Assembly (NCBI GenBank): GCA_903935095.1
Contig: CAIZQH010000021.1
Span: 186,001-250,000 of the forward strand
Direction of reading: 5' to 3'
Source of the DNA: an uncultured Flavobacteriales bacterium
GTDB taxonomy: Bacteria; Bacteroidota; Bacteroidia; Flavobacteriales_D; Crocinitomicaceae
DNA: 64,000 nucleotides
Below the pieces are notes generated by a model that saw nothing but the letters and a program-made list of their open reading frames with translations, did no database searches and was not told the DNA's origin. Positions within the stretch are counted from its first letter, which is position 1. Every line of letters begins with the position of its first letter. Below are positions 42,807 to 52,280 of the stretch, piece by piece. A program made the translations under genes and the position numbers.

Positions 42807-44492
42807 GTGAAAAAACAAATAATTTCTTTGTGTTTCCTCGTGTTTATGCCCTTTTTATTTCTAGGACAAAAAAAAATCGTTTTTTATCAAAAATCGCTGA
42901 TTTCCTTTCCTACTTCTGTATCGAAATTGTTAGAAGTACAAGCTTCAAGTCAAGTGGATAAAACGGTTCAATTGATTCGAAGTCAATGCATGGAGAAGGG
43001 ATTTTTTCTTTGTGATTTTCAATGGAAATCAAGTTCACCGGAATGTGATTCCGTATTGGTTGACTTAGGCACTCAGTATGCAGGCTTGATGTTAAAAATG
43101 GATGAGCCTACCAAGAAAATCCTTTCGAGGATTTTTCCAACGGAACGAATTCTTCAGAAAGAAACACAACGCTTAAGTCCGATTTCTTATGTTCGGTTCA
43201 TGAATCAAATACTGGAAGCATTTTTAAATCAAGGCTATCCTTTTTGCCGTGTTTTTTTGGAAAAAGTGGAGTTAAACAAACAAGACATTATTGCGCAACT
43301 TGTATTGGATCTTCGGTCCCATTATGTTTGGAGTATAATTCATATAAAGAATGACTTGTCCATCTCATTAAACACCCTACAAAGTATCATCGGTATTCAA
43401 TTACTTGATGAATACAATGAATCCGTATTTAACTCCATTGATAAGCGTGTTTCGCAGACAGGAATATTTACCTTAAAGAAAAAATGCGAGGTGTTATTTA
43501 CGGATAAGGGCGCCGAGTTGTTTGTGTATTTAGAGCGCGTTAAAGCGAGTTCAGCACAAGGAATTGTTGGGTTTCAGCCCAATGCAGTGACTAATGATTT
43601 GACATTTACCGGTGATCTCCAATTGAAATTAATCAATTCTGTGAAACACAATGAATCCTTTCAATTTGCATGGAAAAGCATGCAAGCGAAAACACAAGCC
43701 ATACAAAGTAGTTTAATGGTTCCCTACTTATTTAGATCTCCTTTTGGATTGATAGGTGATTTTCAATTGTATAAACGCGACTCAAGTTTTCTGGAGGTAA
43801 AATCAACATTGGGCATTCAGTATCAATTTCAAAATGGCTGGCAATTAAGAGCGAACTACTATTTCGTCAATTCCTCCGTCATCTCCGCAACAAATGCAAA
43901 TCCCATTTTCTCCAAGCTTGCTAGTTTCAAAACCAATAGTTATGGTCTTGTTCTTTACCGAAGAAAATTAGATTATATTCCTAATCCAAGAGAAGGTTTT
44001 TCCGTTTTTTTAGAGGGACAATTAGGTGAACGTAAATTGGGGCAAAGCGCGGGATCGATATGGAGAACACAGGCAACATTGGAATATTTTTATCCGATTG
44101 CTCGACGTATGACTTTTCGAAGTCACGTGCAATTCGATTCGTATCAAGCTCCAACGATTTATCAAAATGAACTGTATCGCTTTGGCGGAACCAATTCCTT
44201 TAGGGGATTTAACGAGGAGAGCATCTTCGCCACCACAAAAGCTATCTTTACCCTTGAATACCGATTTTTATTAGATAAAAATTCTGCGGTTTTCGCTTTT
44301 TACAATCAAGCTTTTTATGAAAACACAAGCCTTCAATATTTGAACGATCGTCCTTATGGATTTGGATTTGGTATTTCCACCGGAACAAATTTGGGAATCT
44401 TCCGATTGGCGTATGCACTTGGGTCTGAATTTAATAATCCCTTGCAATTGAATGCGGGAAAAATACACATTGGATACATTTCTTATTTTTAA
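42807..44492 (+). CDS. Omp85/BamA-TamA-like outer membrane protein
   Basis: Signal peptide, beta-rich C-terminal half, SFRGFNEE resembling the Omp85 (V/I)RG(F/Y) loop motif, terminal aromatic F. Confidence 0.8.
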   Translation: MKKQIISLCFLVFMPFLFLGQKKIVFYQKSLISFPTSVSKLLEVQASSQVDKTVQLIRSQCMEKGFFLCDFQWKSSSPECDSVLVDLGTQYAGLMLKMDEPTKKILSRIFPTERILQKETQRLSPISYVRFMNQILEAFLNQGYPFCRVFLEKVELNKQDIIAQLVLDLRSHYVWSIIHIKNDLSISLNTLQSIIGIQLLDEYNESVFNSIDKRVSQTGIFTLKKKCEVLFTDKGAELFVYLERVKASSAQGIVGFQPNAVTNDLTFTGDLQLKLINSVKHNESFQFAWKSMQAKTQAIQSSLMVPYLFRSPFGLIGDFQLYKRDSSFLEVKSTLGIQYQFQNGWQLRANYYFVNSSVISATNANPIFSKLASFKTNSYGLVLYRRKLDYIPNPREGFSVFLEGQLGERKLGQSAGSIWRTQATLEYFYPIARRMTFRSHVQFDSYQAPTIYQNELYRFGGTNSFRGFNEESIFATTKAIFTLEYRFLLDKNSAVFAFYNQAFYENTSLQYLNDRPYGFGFGISTGTNLGIFRLAYALGSEFNNPLQLNAGKIHIGYISYF

Positions 44493-44495
44493 CAG

Positions 44496-45080
44496 ATGAA
44501 ACTCATTTTTGCCAGCCACAACGCACACAAAGCAACAGAAATACAAAGTGTTCTTCCTGCGTGGATAGAAATCAACACCTTGTCAGATTTACACTATTTA
44601 GACGAAATTCCTGAAAATGAGGCGACGATTGAGGGGAATTCTCAATTTAAAGCACGATTTGTCCATGAGAAATTTGAACAAAATTGCTTTGCTGATGACA
44701 CCGGTTTGGAGATTTTTGCCTTAAATGGACGTCCAGGTGTGCATTCTGCTCGTTATGCAGGCGAACAGAGAGATGCGGACGATAACATGAATAAAGTGTT
44801 GATGGAATTAGAAAGTAGTTCGAATCGTTCGGCACAGTTCAAAACAGTCATTACCTTATATTGGGAAGGTGCAGAACATCAATTTGAAGGTATTGTGCGA
44901 GGCCAGATTGCCACCGTTAAAACGGGATCAGAAGGATTCGGTTATGATCCAATTTTCATTCCAGAAGGAGAATCACGAAGTTTTGCAGAAATGTCCTTGA
45001 GTGAAAAAAATCAATTCAGTCACCGCGCTAGAGCGATCGAAAAACTTGTATCGTTTTTCAATACATTTCCAAGTCACTAA
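44496..45080 (+). CDS. rdgB: XTP/dITP diphosphatase (RdgB/HAM1)
   Basis: LIFASHNAHKATEIQ, FADDTGLEIFALNGRPGVHSARYAG, GFGYDPIF. Confidence 0.96.
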   Translation: MKLIFASHNAHKATEIQSVLPAWIEINTLSDLHYLDEIPENEATIEGNSQFKARFVHEKFEQNCFADDTGLEIFALNGRPGVHSARYAGEQRDADDNMNKVLMELESSSNRSAQFKTVITLYWEGAEHQFEGIVRGQIATVKTGSEGFGYDPIFIPEGESRSFAEMSLSEKNQFSHRARAIEKLVSFFNTFPSH

Positions 45081-45423
45081 TAATAATGGCTACATTTTTA
45101 ACATCGCCATTAATGGGCGGAGTTAATTTGGTGATCTTCACACGTAATTGGTGAATTTCTTTCAATTCTTTTCGAATGCGCAGATTGATGCGTTCACCAA
45201 CGTGTTCGATCAATTTGGAACGAATCGCCATTTCCTCTTTGACAATTTGATTGATGGCAACGTAGTCTACGGTTTGATCTAGTTCATCTGTTTCCGCAGC
45301 TGTTTGAAAATCGGTCAATAAAGCAATGTCAACTATGTAATGTCCACCAATGTGTGCTTCTTCTGGAAGACAACCATGATGCGCATACAATTGAATTCCA
45401 TTAACTTCAATGACTTGCTTCAT
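45058..45423 (-). CDS. folB: Dihydroneopterin aldolase
   Basis: IEVNGIQLYAHHGCLPEEAHIGGHYIVDI. Confidence 0.93.
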   Translation of the reverse strand: MKQVIEVNGIQLYAHHGCLPEEAHIGGHYIVDIALLTDFQTAAETDELDQTVDYVAINQIVKEEMAIRSKLIEHVGERINLRIRKELKEIHQLRVKITKLTPPINGDVKNVAIIISDLEMY

Positions 45424-46942
45424 CTCGTATGTGTTGAATGCGTGTTAATCCTGTTTCCAGTCGGGCCAAGACTTCTTCTTTTCCTAGGAATGCGGAGATA
45501 TCAAACATGCCTGGTCCAGCGCCTACTCCTGTCAAACAAAGTCGGTAAGGCAACAATACAGCTCCAATTCCAACTTGTTTTGCTTCTAGAAAAGATTTAA
45601 AAGATTTTTCAATTTCTTCCGCATTGAATGTTGAAATATCAACAACGATGGCACTCCATTCTTGGATGTAACTTGTTGTTTCATCTTTCCATTTTTTCAA
45701 AATCGTTTCTTTATCAAATTCTGTTGGATAATTGAATAAATAAGCTCCTTCTGTCAAGATATCTTGAGCAAATGTCGCACGTTCTTTCATCAACCCACAA
45801 ATTTGTGCCAATCGATCCAGTGGCATATCGACTCCATCGATGGAATGTAGTTGAGCAGCGATGGTTTCATTACTTAAAGACCTTAAATAGTGTTGCTGGA
45901 ACCATTTTGTTTTTTCCGCATCGAATTTCGCTCCTGCTTTTGAAACGCGTTCAAGGGAAAATGCTTCACATAATTCTTCAAGAGTGAAAATTTCTTGCGT
46001 CGTACCTGGATTCCAACCAAGTAAGGCTAACATGTTGATGAATGCTTCTGGTAAATATCCTTTTTCTCGGTATCCTGAATACAATTCACCTTCGGCAGTA
46101 GTCCAATTTGTTGGGAACACTGGGAATCCAAGACGGTCTCCATCTCGTTTGGAAAGTTTTCCGTTTCCATCTGGACGCAGTAATAAAGGTAAGTGTGCAA
46201 ACGCTGGACAGTCCCAGCCGAATGCTTCGTACAACATCACATGAAGTGGGGCAGAAGGCAACCATTCTTCTCCACGGATTACGTGGCTAATTTCCATGGT
46301 ATGATCATCTACGATGTTTGCCAAGTGATAAGTTGGCATTCCGTCGCTTTTGAACAACACTTTATCATCTAAATTATTGGTGTTGACAACTACCCAACCA
46401 CGAATTAAATCGTGAAAACGAATGTCTCTATTGCGCGGCATCTTCATACGAATGACATATGGATGTCCTTCCGCTAAAAGCTTATCCACCTCCGTTTGTG
46501 GCAAGGTTAAGGAGTTTTTCAAGGAAGTACGCGTAACACTGTTGTATTGCCAATTCGGCATTCCCATTGTCTTCGCTTGTTCACGCATATTTTCTAATTC
46601 TTCTGCGGTATCAAAGGCGTAATATGCTTTATCTTCAGAGACTAAAGTTTCGGCGTATGGACGATACATTTCTTTGCGCTCGGATTGAACGTATGGTCCA
46701 AAATCACCGCCTAAACCTGGACCTTCTGTTGGCATGATGCCGCACCAGTTGAGCGCGTCCATGATGTATTCTTGTGCTCCAGGAACAAAGCGTGTTTGAT
46801 CAGTATCTTCTATACGAATTAAGAATGTCCCATTGTGTTTTTTAGCAAAAAGATAATTATACAAGGCAGTTCGAACTCCACCCATATGAAGCGGGCCTGT
46901 GGGAGAAGGAGCGAAACGTACGCGAACGGCTTTTTCTGACAT
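45407..46942 (-). CDS. gltX: Glutamate-tRNA ligase
   Basis: RFAPSPTGPLHMGGVRTALYNYL, KLSKRDGD (KMSKS-type). Confidence 0.97.
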   Translation of the reverse strand: MSEKAVRVRFAPSPTGPLHMGGVRTALYNYLFAKKHNGTFLIRIEDTDQTRFVPGAQEYIMDALNWCGIMPTEGPGLGGDFGPYVQSERKEMYRPYAETLVSEDKAYYAFDTAEELENMREQAKTMGMPNWQYNSVTRTSLKNSLTLPQTEVDKLLAEGHPYVIRMKMPRNRDIRFHDLIRGWVVVNTNNLDDKVLFKSDGMPTYHLANIVDDHTMEISHVIRGEEWLPSAPLHVMLYEAFGWDCPAFAHLPLLLRPDGNGKLSKRDGDRLGFPVFPTNWTTAEGELYSGYREKGYLPEAFINMLALLGWNPGTTQEIFTLEELCEAFSLERVSKAGAKFDAEKTKWFQQHYLRSLSNETIAAQLHSIDGVDMPLDRLAQICGLMKERATFAQDILTEGAYLFNYPTEFDKETILKKWKDETTSYIQEWSAIVVDISTFNAEEIEKSFKSFLEAKQVGIGAVLLPYRLCLTGVGAGPGMFDISAFLGKEEVLARLETGLTRIQHIRDEASH

Positions 46943-47078
46943 AGTTTAATTTTTGTGCAAAGATACATCAAATTACGCCGTTTTCCCGACATTTTCCCGT
47001 GTAGAAATCAGTTCAATCGTTGATAATGGTCATGTTTTTACGCGAGAAACATACGGAACTTTGTAAAAAAGAAAAGAC

Positions 47079-47462
47079 ATGACAACAAAAGAAAACATCT
47101 TCGATCAGCATTTGGAAAATCAAGATTGGTTGAAAAGATTGGATTTTTATAAGGAAGAAATCGTTATTCTAAAAGAGCGTTTGGAAGAAGTAACAGGTAA
47201 AAATAATGCGCCTGAATTTCTGAAGGATGTGGAGCATTATCAAAATCAATTCATTATTCAACGAAACAGCATCGACGAATTAGCTCATTCGATAAAGGTA
47301 AATGAAAGTGGATTAGTGAAGGAAGTGCATGCGAATCCAGTAGCTGTTGACCACCGTAAAGTGGAAAATCACGAGTCTGAATCGAATTTCATTGCTTATT
47401 TTGAAAAGAACTTTGCAGGTTTAAGAGCGGACTACAACAAGTTCTTGTCCAAGTGGATGTAA
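47079..47462 (+). CDS. Hypothetical protein, predicted coiled coil
   Basis: 127 aa, ATG start, charged helical sequence. Confidence 0.65.
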   Translation: MTTKENIFDQHLENQDWLKRLDFYKEEIVILKERLEEVTGKNNAPEFLKDVEHYQNQFIIQRNSIDELAHSIKVNESGLVKEVHANPVAVDHRKVENHESESNFIAYFEKNFAGLRADYNKFLSKWM

Positions 47463-48395
47463 TTATTCCACGCAATACAGTGTATCATAACACGGAGAGA
47501 ATCCGGCCCAGACACCAAGAAGTCCTGGAATGTTTGTTGGTACATTCACCGGTGTCGAAAATGGACTAGAAGCGGAATTAAGTTGTGCGTATTTTTTGTC
47601 GTAGAAGGAATAAACTTTTTGATCCATTTTTGAAAATTTTACGACGACAGAATCACCTAAGCGGAAATAGCGTTTATATGCTTTTAGGTGCGTGGTGTCC
47701 TTGCGCTTTAATGGATTTTCGTAGTAAAATTCGATCGTTTGACCATCAAAGAATTGATCAGAGAAGAACCCGCCAAAGCCTCGTTTGTAAATATCGTCGA
47801 TTGGCGCACCGTTAAAGATATTCAAGCGTTTGACCTCCCATTTATACCCATCAAATTGTTGGGCGGGATCACTCAATTTTGCCCATGAATAACCGTATTG
47901 AGACGTTCCTGGTTCGGATTTCCAGTAAATGGTATCTAACGTCGTCGTAGCTGGCAAGTAGGTTGTTCCTTGGTAGGTTTTACCTTGGTGACTAATATGC
48001 AAGGTATAGGATTGAGTCGCTTCAGCAATTAGGTCGTTTGAACTATATACTTTTATCGGGAGAAGTAAGACTTCGTTCCAATCCAAGCGCAGCATTTCCG
48101 CTACCTTCTTCTGACTGTCAATTGGCAAATCTGGAATGGAATAAAGTGTTAGTGAAAAAGTGTCATTTCCATGAATAACTGAAAGATTCGCATCGTAAAC
48201 AAATCGTGCAATGTATGCTGCCAAATCACTTTGCTCATAAATATTCGCACTTTGTGATAGTAAAACGATGGGATGTCCGCCTGTCTCGATAATTCCATCA
48301 ACTACTAACTGATTTTGGTATCCTGGAATATCAATTTTCACCTCCTTGGTGCAGGAAAACAATGCAATCAATAGGACCATCCACCAGCTTTTCAT
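47463..48395 (-). CDS. DUF4249-type lipoprotein
   Basis: Lipobox ALFSCTKEV; GYQNQLVVDGIIETGGHPIVLLSQSANIY pattern of DUF4249 proteins. Confidence 0.75.
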   Translation of the reverse strand: MKSWWMVLLIALFSCTKEVKIDIPGYQNQLVVDGIIETGGHPIVLLSQSANIYEQSDLAAYIARFVYDANLSVIHGNDTFSLTLYSIPDLPIDSQKKVAEMLRLDWNEVLLLPIKVYSSNDLIAEATQSYTLHISHQGKTYQGTTYLPATTTLDTIYWKSEPGTSQYGYSWAKLSDPAQQFDGYKWEVKRLNIFNGAPIDDIYKRGFGGFFSDQFFDGQTIEFYYENPLKRKDTTHLKAYKRYFRLGDSVVVKFSKMDQKVYSFYDKKYAQLNSASSPFSTPVNVPTNIPGLLGVWAGFSPCYDTLYCVE

Positions 48396-48412
48396 GAAGT
48401 GAAGTTAGGGAA

Positions 48413-49315
48413 TTATTCAATGGCATGTTTCCAACAAGCAACTTTACTCGCACTGACCTCAATTTTGCCCAAAAACAATCCGGCAAATCCAACTTGATGC
48501 ACTAGCGTGTCTTTATCTTGTTTATTTCGGTGTACGGAGGGCGCATCCATGAAAGTATGCGTATGTCCCCCGAGGATGAGGTCGATGTATTCGTTTTCCG
48601 CTGCAAGTCGAACGTCTGAAGGTTTCGTTGCGTCTGGATAACTGTAGCCTAAATGTGAAAGACAAATGATGAAATCACATCCTTTTTCATGCAATTCCTT
48701 GGCTGTGCGATTGGCAGTTTCAATGGGATCTAAATAAACAGTAGCACCGTAATTGTCAGCGGAAACTAGTCCGTCTAGTTGAAGCCCAATGCCAAATACA
48801 CCGATTTTTAATCCTGCCTTGTGAAAGATTTTAGATACTTGTGTTTGATCCTTTAATACGGTATTCGAAAAGTCGTAATTCGCACAAAGAAATGGAAAAT
48901 CCGCAAATTTCTTTGCTTGAAGGAATCCATCGAGTCCAATGTCAAAATCGTGATTCCCCATAGTAGCCGCATCATAATTCATGGCACTCATGAGTTTCAT
49001 TTCTAATTCTCCATGAAATAGGTTGAAGTAAGGTGTTCCTTGGAAAATATCTCCAGAATCCAACAACAGTACATGTTCTTCTTGCGAGCGAATGTCGTCG
49101 ATGAGTTTTGCTCGACGCGCAACACCGCCTTTATTTGGATACTTAGGATGATTGGCTGGAAATGGGTCTATTTGTGAATGGGTGTCATTCGTATGTAAAA
49201 TGACCAATTTCTTTTCTTTGAGTACCTGAAGTTGTTTTGTCCATTGAAAGGAATTCAACAAAAGCATGGAACCAGAGCCCAAAATACTTGCTTTAAGAAA
49301 GGACCTACGTTTCAT
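48413..49315 (-). CDS. 5'-nucleotidase-type metallophosphatase domain protein
   Basis: Tat-like RRSFLKAS signal; LHTNDTHSQ, MGNHDFDIG, GGHTHTF metal motifs. Confidence 0.92.
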   Translation of the reverse strand: MKRRSFLKASILGSGSMLLLNSFQWTKQLQVLKEKKLVILHTNDTHSQIDPFPANHPKYPNKGGVARRAKLIDDIRSQEEHVLLLDSGDIFQGTPYFNLFHGELEMKLMSAMNYDAATMGNHDFDIGLDGFLQAKKFADFPFLCANYDFSNTVLKDQTQVSKIFHKAGLKIGVFGIGLQLDGLVSADNYGATVYLDPIETANRTAKELHEKGCDFIICLSHLGYSYPDATKPSDVRLAAENEYIDLILGGHTHTFMDAPSVHRNKQDKDTLVHQVGFAGLFLGKIEVSASKVACWKHAIE

Positions 49316-50011
49316 TTATTGAATGCGTTTTTCGGATGAAACAATCAAATTTTTCTGAGTTTTTGCTTCTTCAATAAACACGTCGCGAAGCAAGGTTTTT
49401 TTATCGAATCGTTCAACGGCATCTTGAAAAAAATCCATGCGGTCTCCACCATTGGCAAGGTAATCTGTGGTAATGACCCAAACAAATTTGGTGTTTTCTG
49501 TTACATTATTTACGATTAACTTCCCCTGAATCATCGTTGCATTGGCAATAGGTTCTCCACCGCTTTGTTGCAAGTAAGATTGAATTTTATCTAACGAGGC
49601 AAGAGGCAAACGTAACCAGACCACGCTATTTTCAAAAGGCATGATGCGGAAAATATCTCCCAATGTCACGGGTCCTTTTCCAATGGAGGAACGGAGTCCG
49701 CCGGTATTTAATAAACAAAAAATGGGTTCAGAAAGTTTAACTGTTCTCGTTTGATTAACAAACAAGGCGTCGCTTGCCCAATTTCCTAAAATGCTGGATG
49801 GTCTTCCAACTTCCATTGACACACTAGATTCGGCAAGAACTTGGTTCATGGTATTTTCCATGGAATCTTTATACGGTGAAATAAATTGACTGACTTCCTG
49901 TTTTTCAGCCGAGTCATAGTTTAGGGAAACCTTGGATGCAGTTGTCGTTAAATGAGAAGAGCAAGCCAAAAGGCTTGCTCCAATCAAAAATAATAGTAAA
50001 TGTCGGAGCAT
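49316..50011 (-). CDS. 5'-nucleotidase C-terminal domain lipoprotein
   Basis: Lipobox SLLACSS; SSILGNWASDAL, LLNTGGLRSSI, YLANGGDRMDFF typical of the 5'-nucleotidase C-terminal domain. Confidence 0.9.
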   Translation of the reverse strand: MLRHLLLFLIGASLLACSSHLTTTASKVSLNYDSAEKQEVSQFISPYKDSMENTMNQVLAESSVSMEVGRPSSILGNWASDALFVNQTRTVKLSEPIFCLLNTGGLRSSIGKGPVTLGDIFRIMPFENSVVWLRLPLASLDKIQSYLQQSGGEPIANATMIQGKLIVNNVTENTKFVWVITTDYLANGGDRMDFFQDAVERFDKKTLLRDVFIEEAKTQKNLIVSSEKRIQ

Positions 50012-52278
50012 TATTCAATAATAAATTCACGTTGAACTTGACCGAATGCCGTTCCAACTTGAAGAATGTACATTCCAGATTTAAACTCGGATGTCCCTAA
50101 TTCTAATACAGGAACTTGAACATTAGAAGAAGATTTAATCACTCTTCCTTGCATATCTGTGATGGTATATTCAACGATTTCCAAACCATTTACTTGTGCA
50201 AATAGTTTGTCTGAAGTAGGTACTGGGAATACAGAGAAGTTCGCTGCTAATTTTTCATCGATTCCGACATTACATGATAGATAGCTCATATTAGCGAAAT
50301 TTACGTGACAAGCAAAATTCACAGAGTCTACATATGGATTTCTGTTTGCTTGCTTGCTGAAAATAAATTCGTTACGAGCAATTTCATAATTATCAGGAAG
50401 GTCATTGTAATGCCATGTTTTCAAAGACTCTTGGCTTTGATTTGGGGGTAATTGCCAGTTATTTCCTGCTTGACCATTGTAACATGTCGCCATATAGAAA
50501 ATGGAACGTGCAGCATTTCCTTTTTGCGCAGCACGTGGTTCATAAACCAACTGATTTGCGCTGTAACCCACGTTTCCTTCTAAGTATGTAAATACTACAT
50601 CACCATCGATGTCCATTAAAGGCAAATTACTTCTTGGTGTATTGGCTTGCTGTAAATTCGTAGGCCAAAGGTTGTGTTGATCATTATATTCTGGTTTTTC
50701 AGATGGTGTATCGGCTGGGAAGGTTGGCATCCAAGAATGACAATATGAGTGCTCACGAGAATATCCTTGTGCTGTCCAGTCAAATGGCTCGTCAAACACT
50801 TTACGTTCACCTGAATACACACATGTCACAAAAGATTGTCCGTTCGTTGTATCGCGGATTTCAAATTGATTCATGACGGTTGTTTTGTAATTGAAGTACG
50901 AAACTACAGTGTGTGGATTAATCAAGGCACTTAAATCACTTAAGAACGTTGTTGAACCTGAACTAATTCCTGAGTAATAGTTTCCAATTTGTTCACCTTG
51001 GCTTGTTATGTTTCCGATTGCTGGACTTGTCGTTTGGTAATTCTCGAATCCAGTTGAACCATTGTATGCAAAAACAGCAAAATGATAGTTTTGATTGGCA
51101 ATGATTCCACGTGGAGTGAATCCTGTTCCACTTCCGATGTACGCAACACGTGCATCACCAACGACATCTCCTCTTTTGTAACTAGTTCCATCAGTAGGTA
51201 TTCCTGTTACGGCAGCACCATTTTTCCAAAGTACGATGTAATTTTCTGCATTTGTTCCAGCTGTGTATTGTCCACCAATGGTGTATGCTTTTACAAGTGG
51301 AAACGTTAAGTTTGTCGGATTCGTAGTTGGCTCAGTTGCCAAATTATTTGTCCCAATTGCGTATAAGTTGATGATGTATGGATTCTCATCACTATCATCG
51401 TTCGCTATGGAAATCGTTGCAGTGCGCGTTCCTGTTCCTGTAGGAGCAAACGATAATGTGTAGGTATTACTTCCAAGTGCAGCAACAGTTCCTGTTGTTA
51501 AATCAATAGAGAATTCTGCAGCGTTTGCACCTGTAAAACTTACACCAGAAAGTGTTAAACTGGAAACTCCTGTATTTTCGATGGTAAGGGATGTAGCTGC
51601 AGTCGTTCCAACCACATAGGTGCCGTTATTCAATACGGTGTTGCCGTTTACTTTTACACTGATTTCTCTTGCAGGAGCAACGTAAGGGAAAATGTCTAAT
51701 AAATTTCTTGGGATGATTTGGTAATTCGCATTGAATTGTCCTAATTCACCAACGATGGAAATAGGTCCAGTTGGAATGGCTGTTCCGTCGATGTTTGTTG
51801 AACCATTCACACGAACATCAAAGGTGCTTGTTCCATTTGAGACTTGAACGGTACTATTTCCTGTGGCAAAGTTTCCTGTTTGCACAAACGTTACATTGTC
51901 GAAGCGTACTAATTGACTTTCTAATACTTCTGTTCCACTTGAAAAAGGAATGGTTTGAGGCTGGGGTAAGACACCAGGACCATGGTTAACAACGCTAGTA
52001 GTTGGAGACAATTCCAATAAACCACTGAACTCGAGTAATACGCCTGTGGCTGTAATGGAATCTCCTCTTTGAACAGAAGAAACAATATTGCCATAACAAG
52101 CGATACCAGCGGTACCATCTTGGATGTAACGAATGTTTCCAAGTTCACTGCCATTGGTAGCAACACCTGTAACGGTTACGGTTTGTCCTATTCCCAAATT
52201 TCTTGCTTCAGAAATGGTTTGAGCTTTCGCGCTTAAGATAGCGAAGAAGGCAAGTGCACTAAGTATTCCTTTTTTCAT
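50011..52278 (-). CDS. Secreted endonuclease I-family nuclease with OB-like N-terminus, Ig-like domain and T9SS tail
   Basis: SREHSYCHSWMP...EYNDQHNLWPT endonuclease I motifs; N-terminal TVTVTGVATNGSELGNIRYIQDGTAGIACY OB-like; C-terminal FSVFPVPTSDKLF...REFIIE T9SS type A-like. Confidence 0.88.
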   Translation of the reverse strand: MKKGILSALAFFAILSAKAQTISEARNLGIGQTVTVTGVATNGSELGNIRYIQDGTAGIACYGNIVSSVQRGDSITATGVLLEFSGLLELSPTTSVVNHGPGVLPQPQTIPFSSGTEVLESQLVRFDNVTFVQTGNFATGNSTVQVSNGTSTFDVRVNGSTNIDGTAIPTGPISIVGELGQFNANYQIIPRNLLDIFPYVAPAREISVKVNGNTVLNNGTYVVGTTAATSLTIENTGVSSLTLSGVSFTGANAAEFSIDLTTGTVAALGSNTYTLSFAPTGTGTRTATISIANDDSDENPYIINLYAIGTNNLATEPTTNPTNLTFPLVKAYTIGGQYTAGTNAENYIVLWKNGAAVTGIPTDGTSYKRGDVVGDARVAYIGSGTGFTPRGIIANQNYHFAVFAYNGSTGFENYQTTSPAIGNITSQGEQIGNYYSGISSGSTTFLSDLSALINPHTVVSYFNYKTTVMNQFEIRDTTNGQSFVTCVYSGERKVFDEPFDWTAQGYSREHSYCHSWMPTFPADTPSEKPEYNDQHNLWPTNLQQANTPRSNLPLMDIDGDVVFTYLEGNVGYSANQLVYEPRAAQKGNAARSIFYMATCYNGQAGNNWQLPPNQSQESLKTWHYNDLPDNYEIARNEFIFSKQANRNPYVDSVNFACHVNFANMSYLSCNVGIDEKLAANFSVFPVPTSDKLFAQVNGLEIVEYTITDMQGRVIKSSSNVQVPVLELGTSEFKSGMYILQVGTAFGQVQREFIIE

Positions 52279-52280
52279 AA

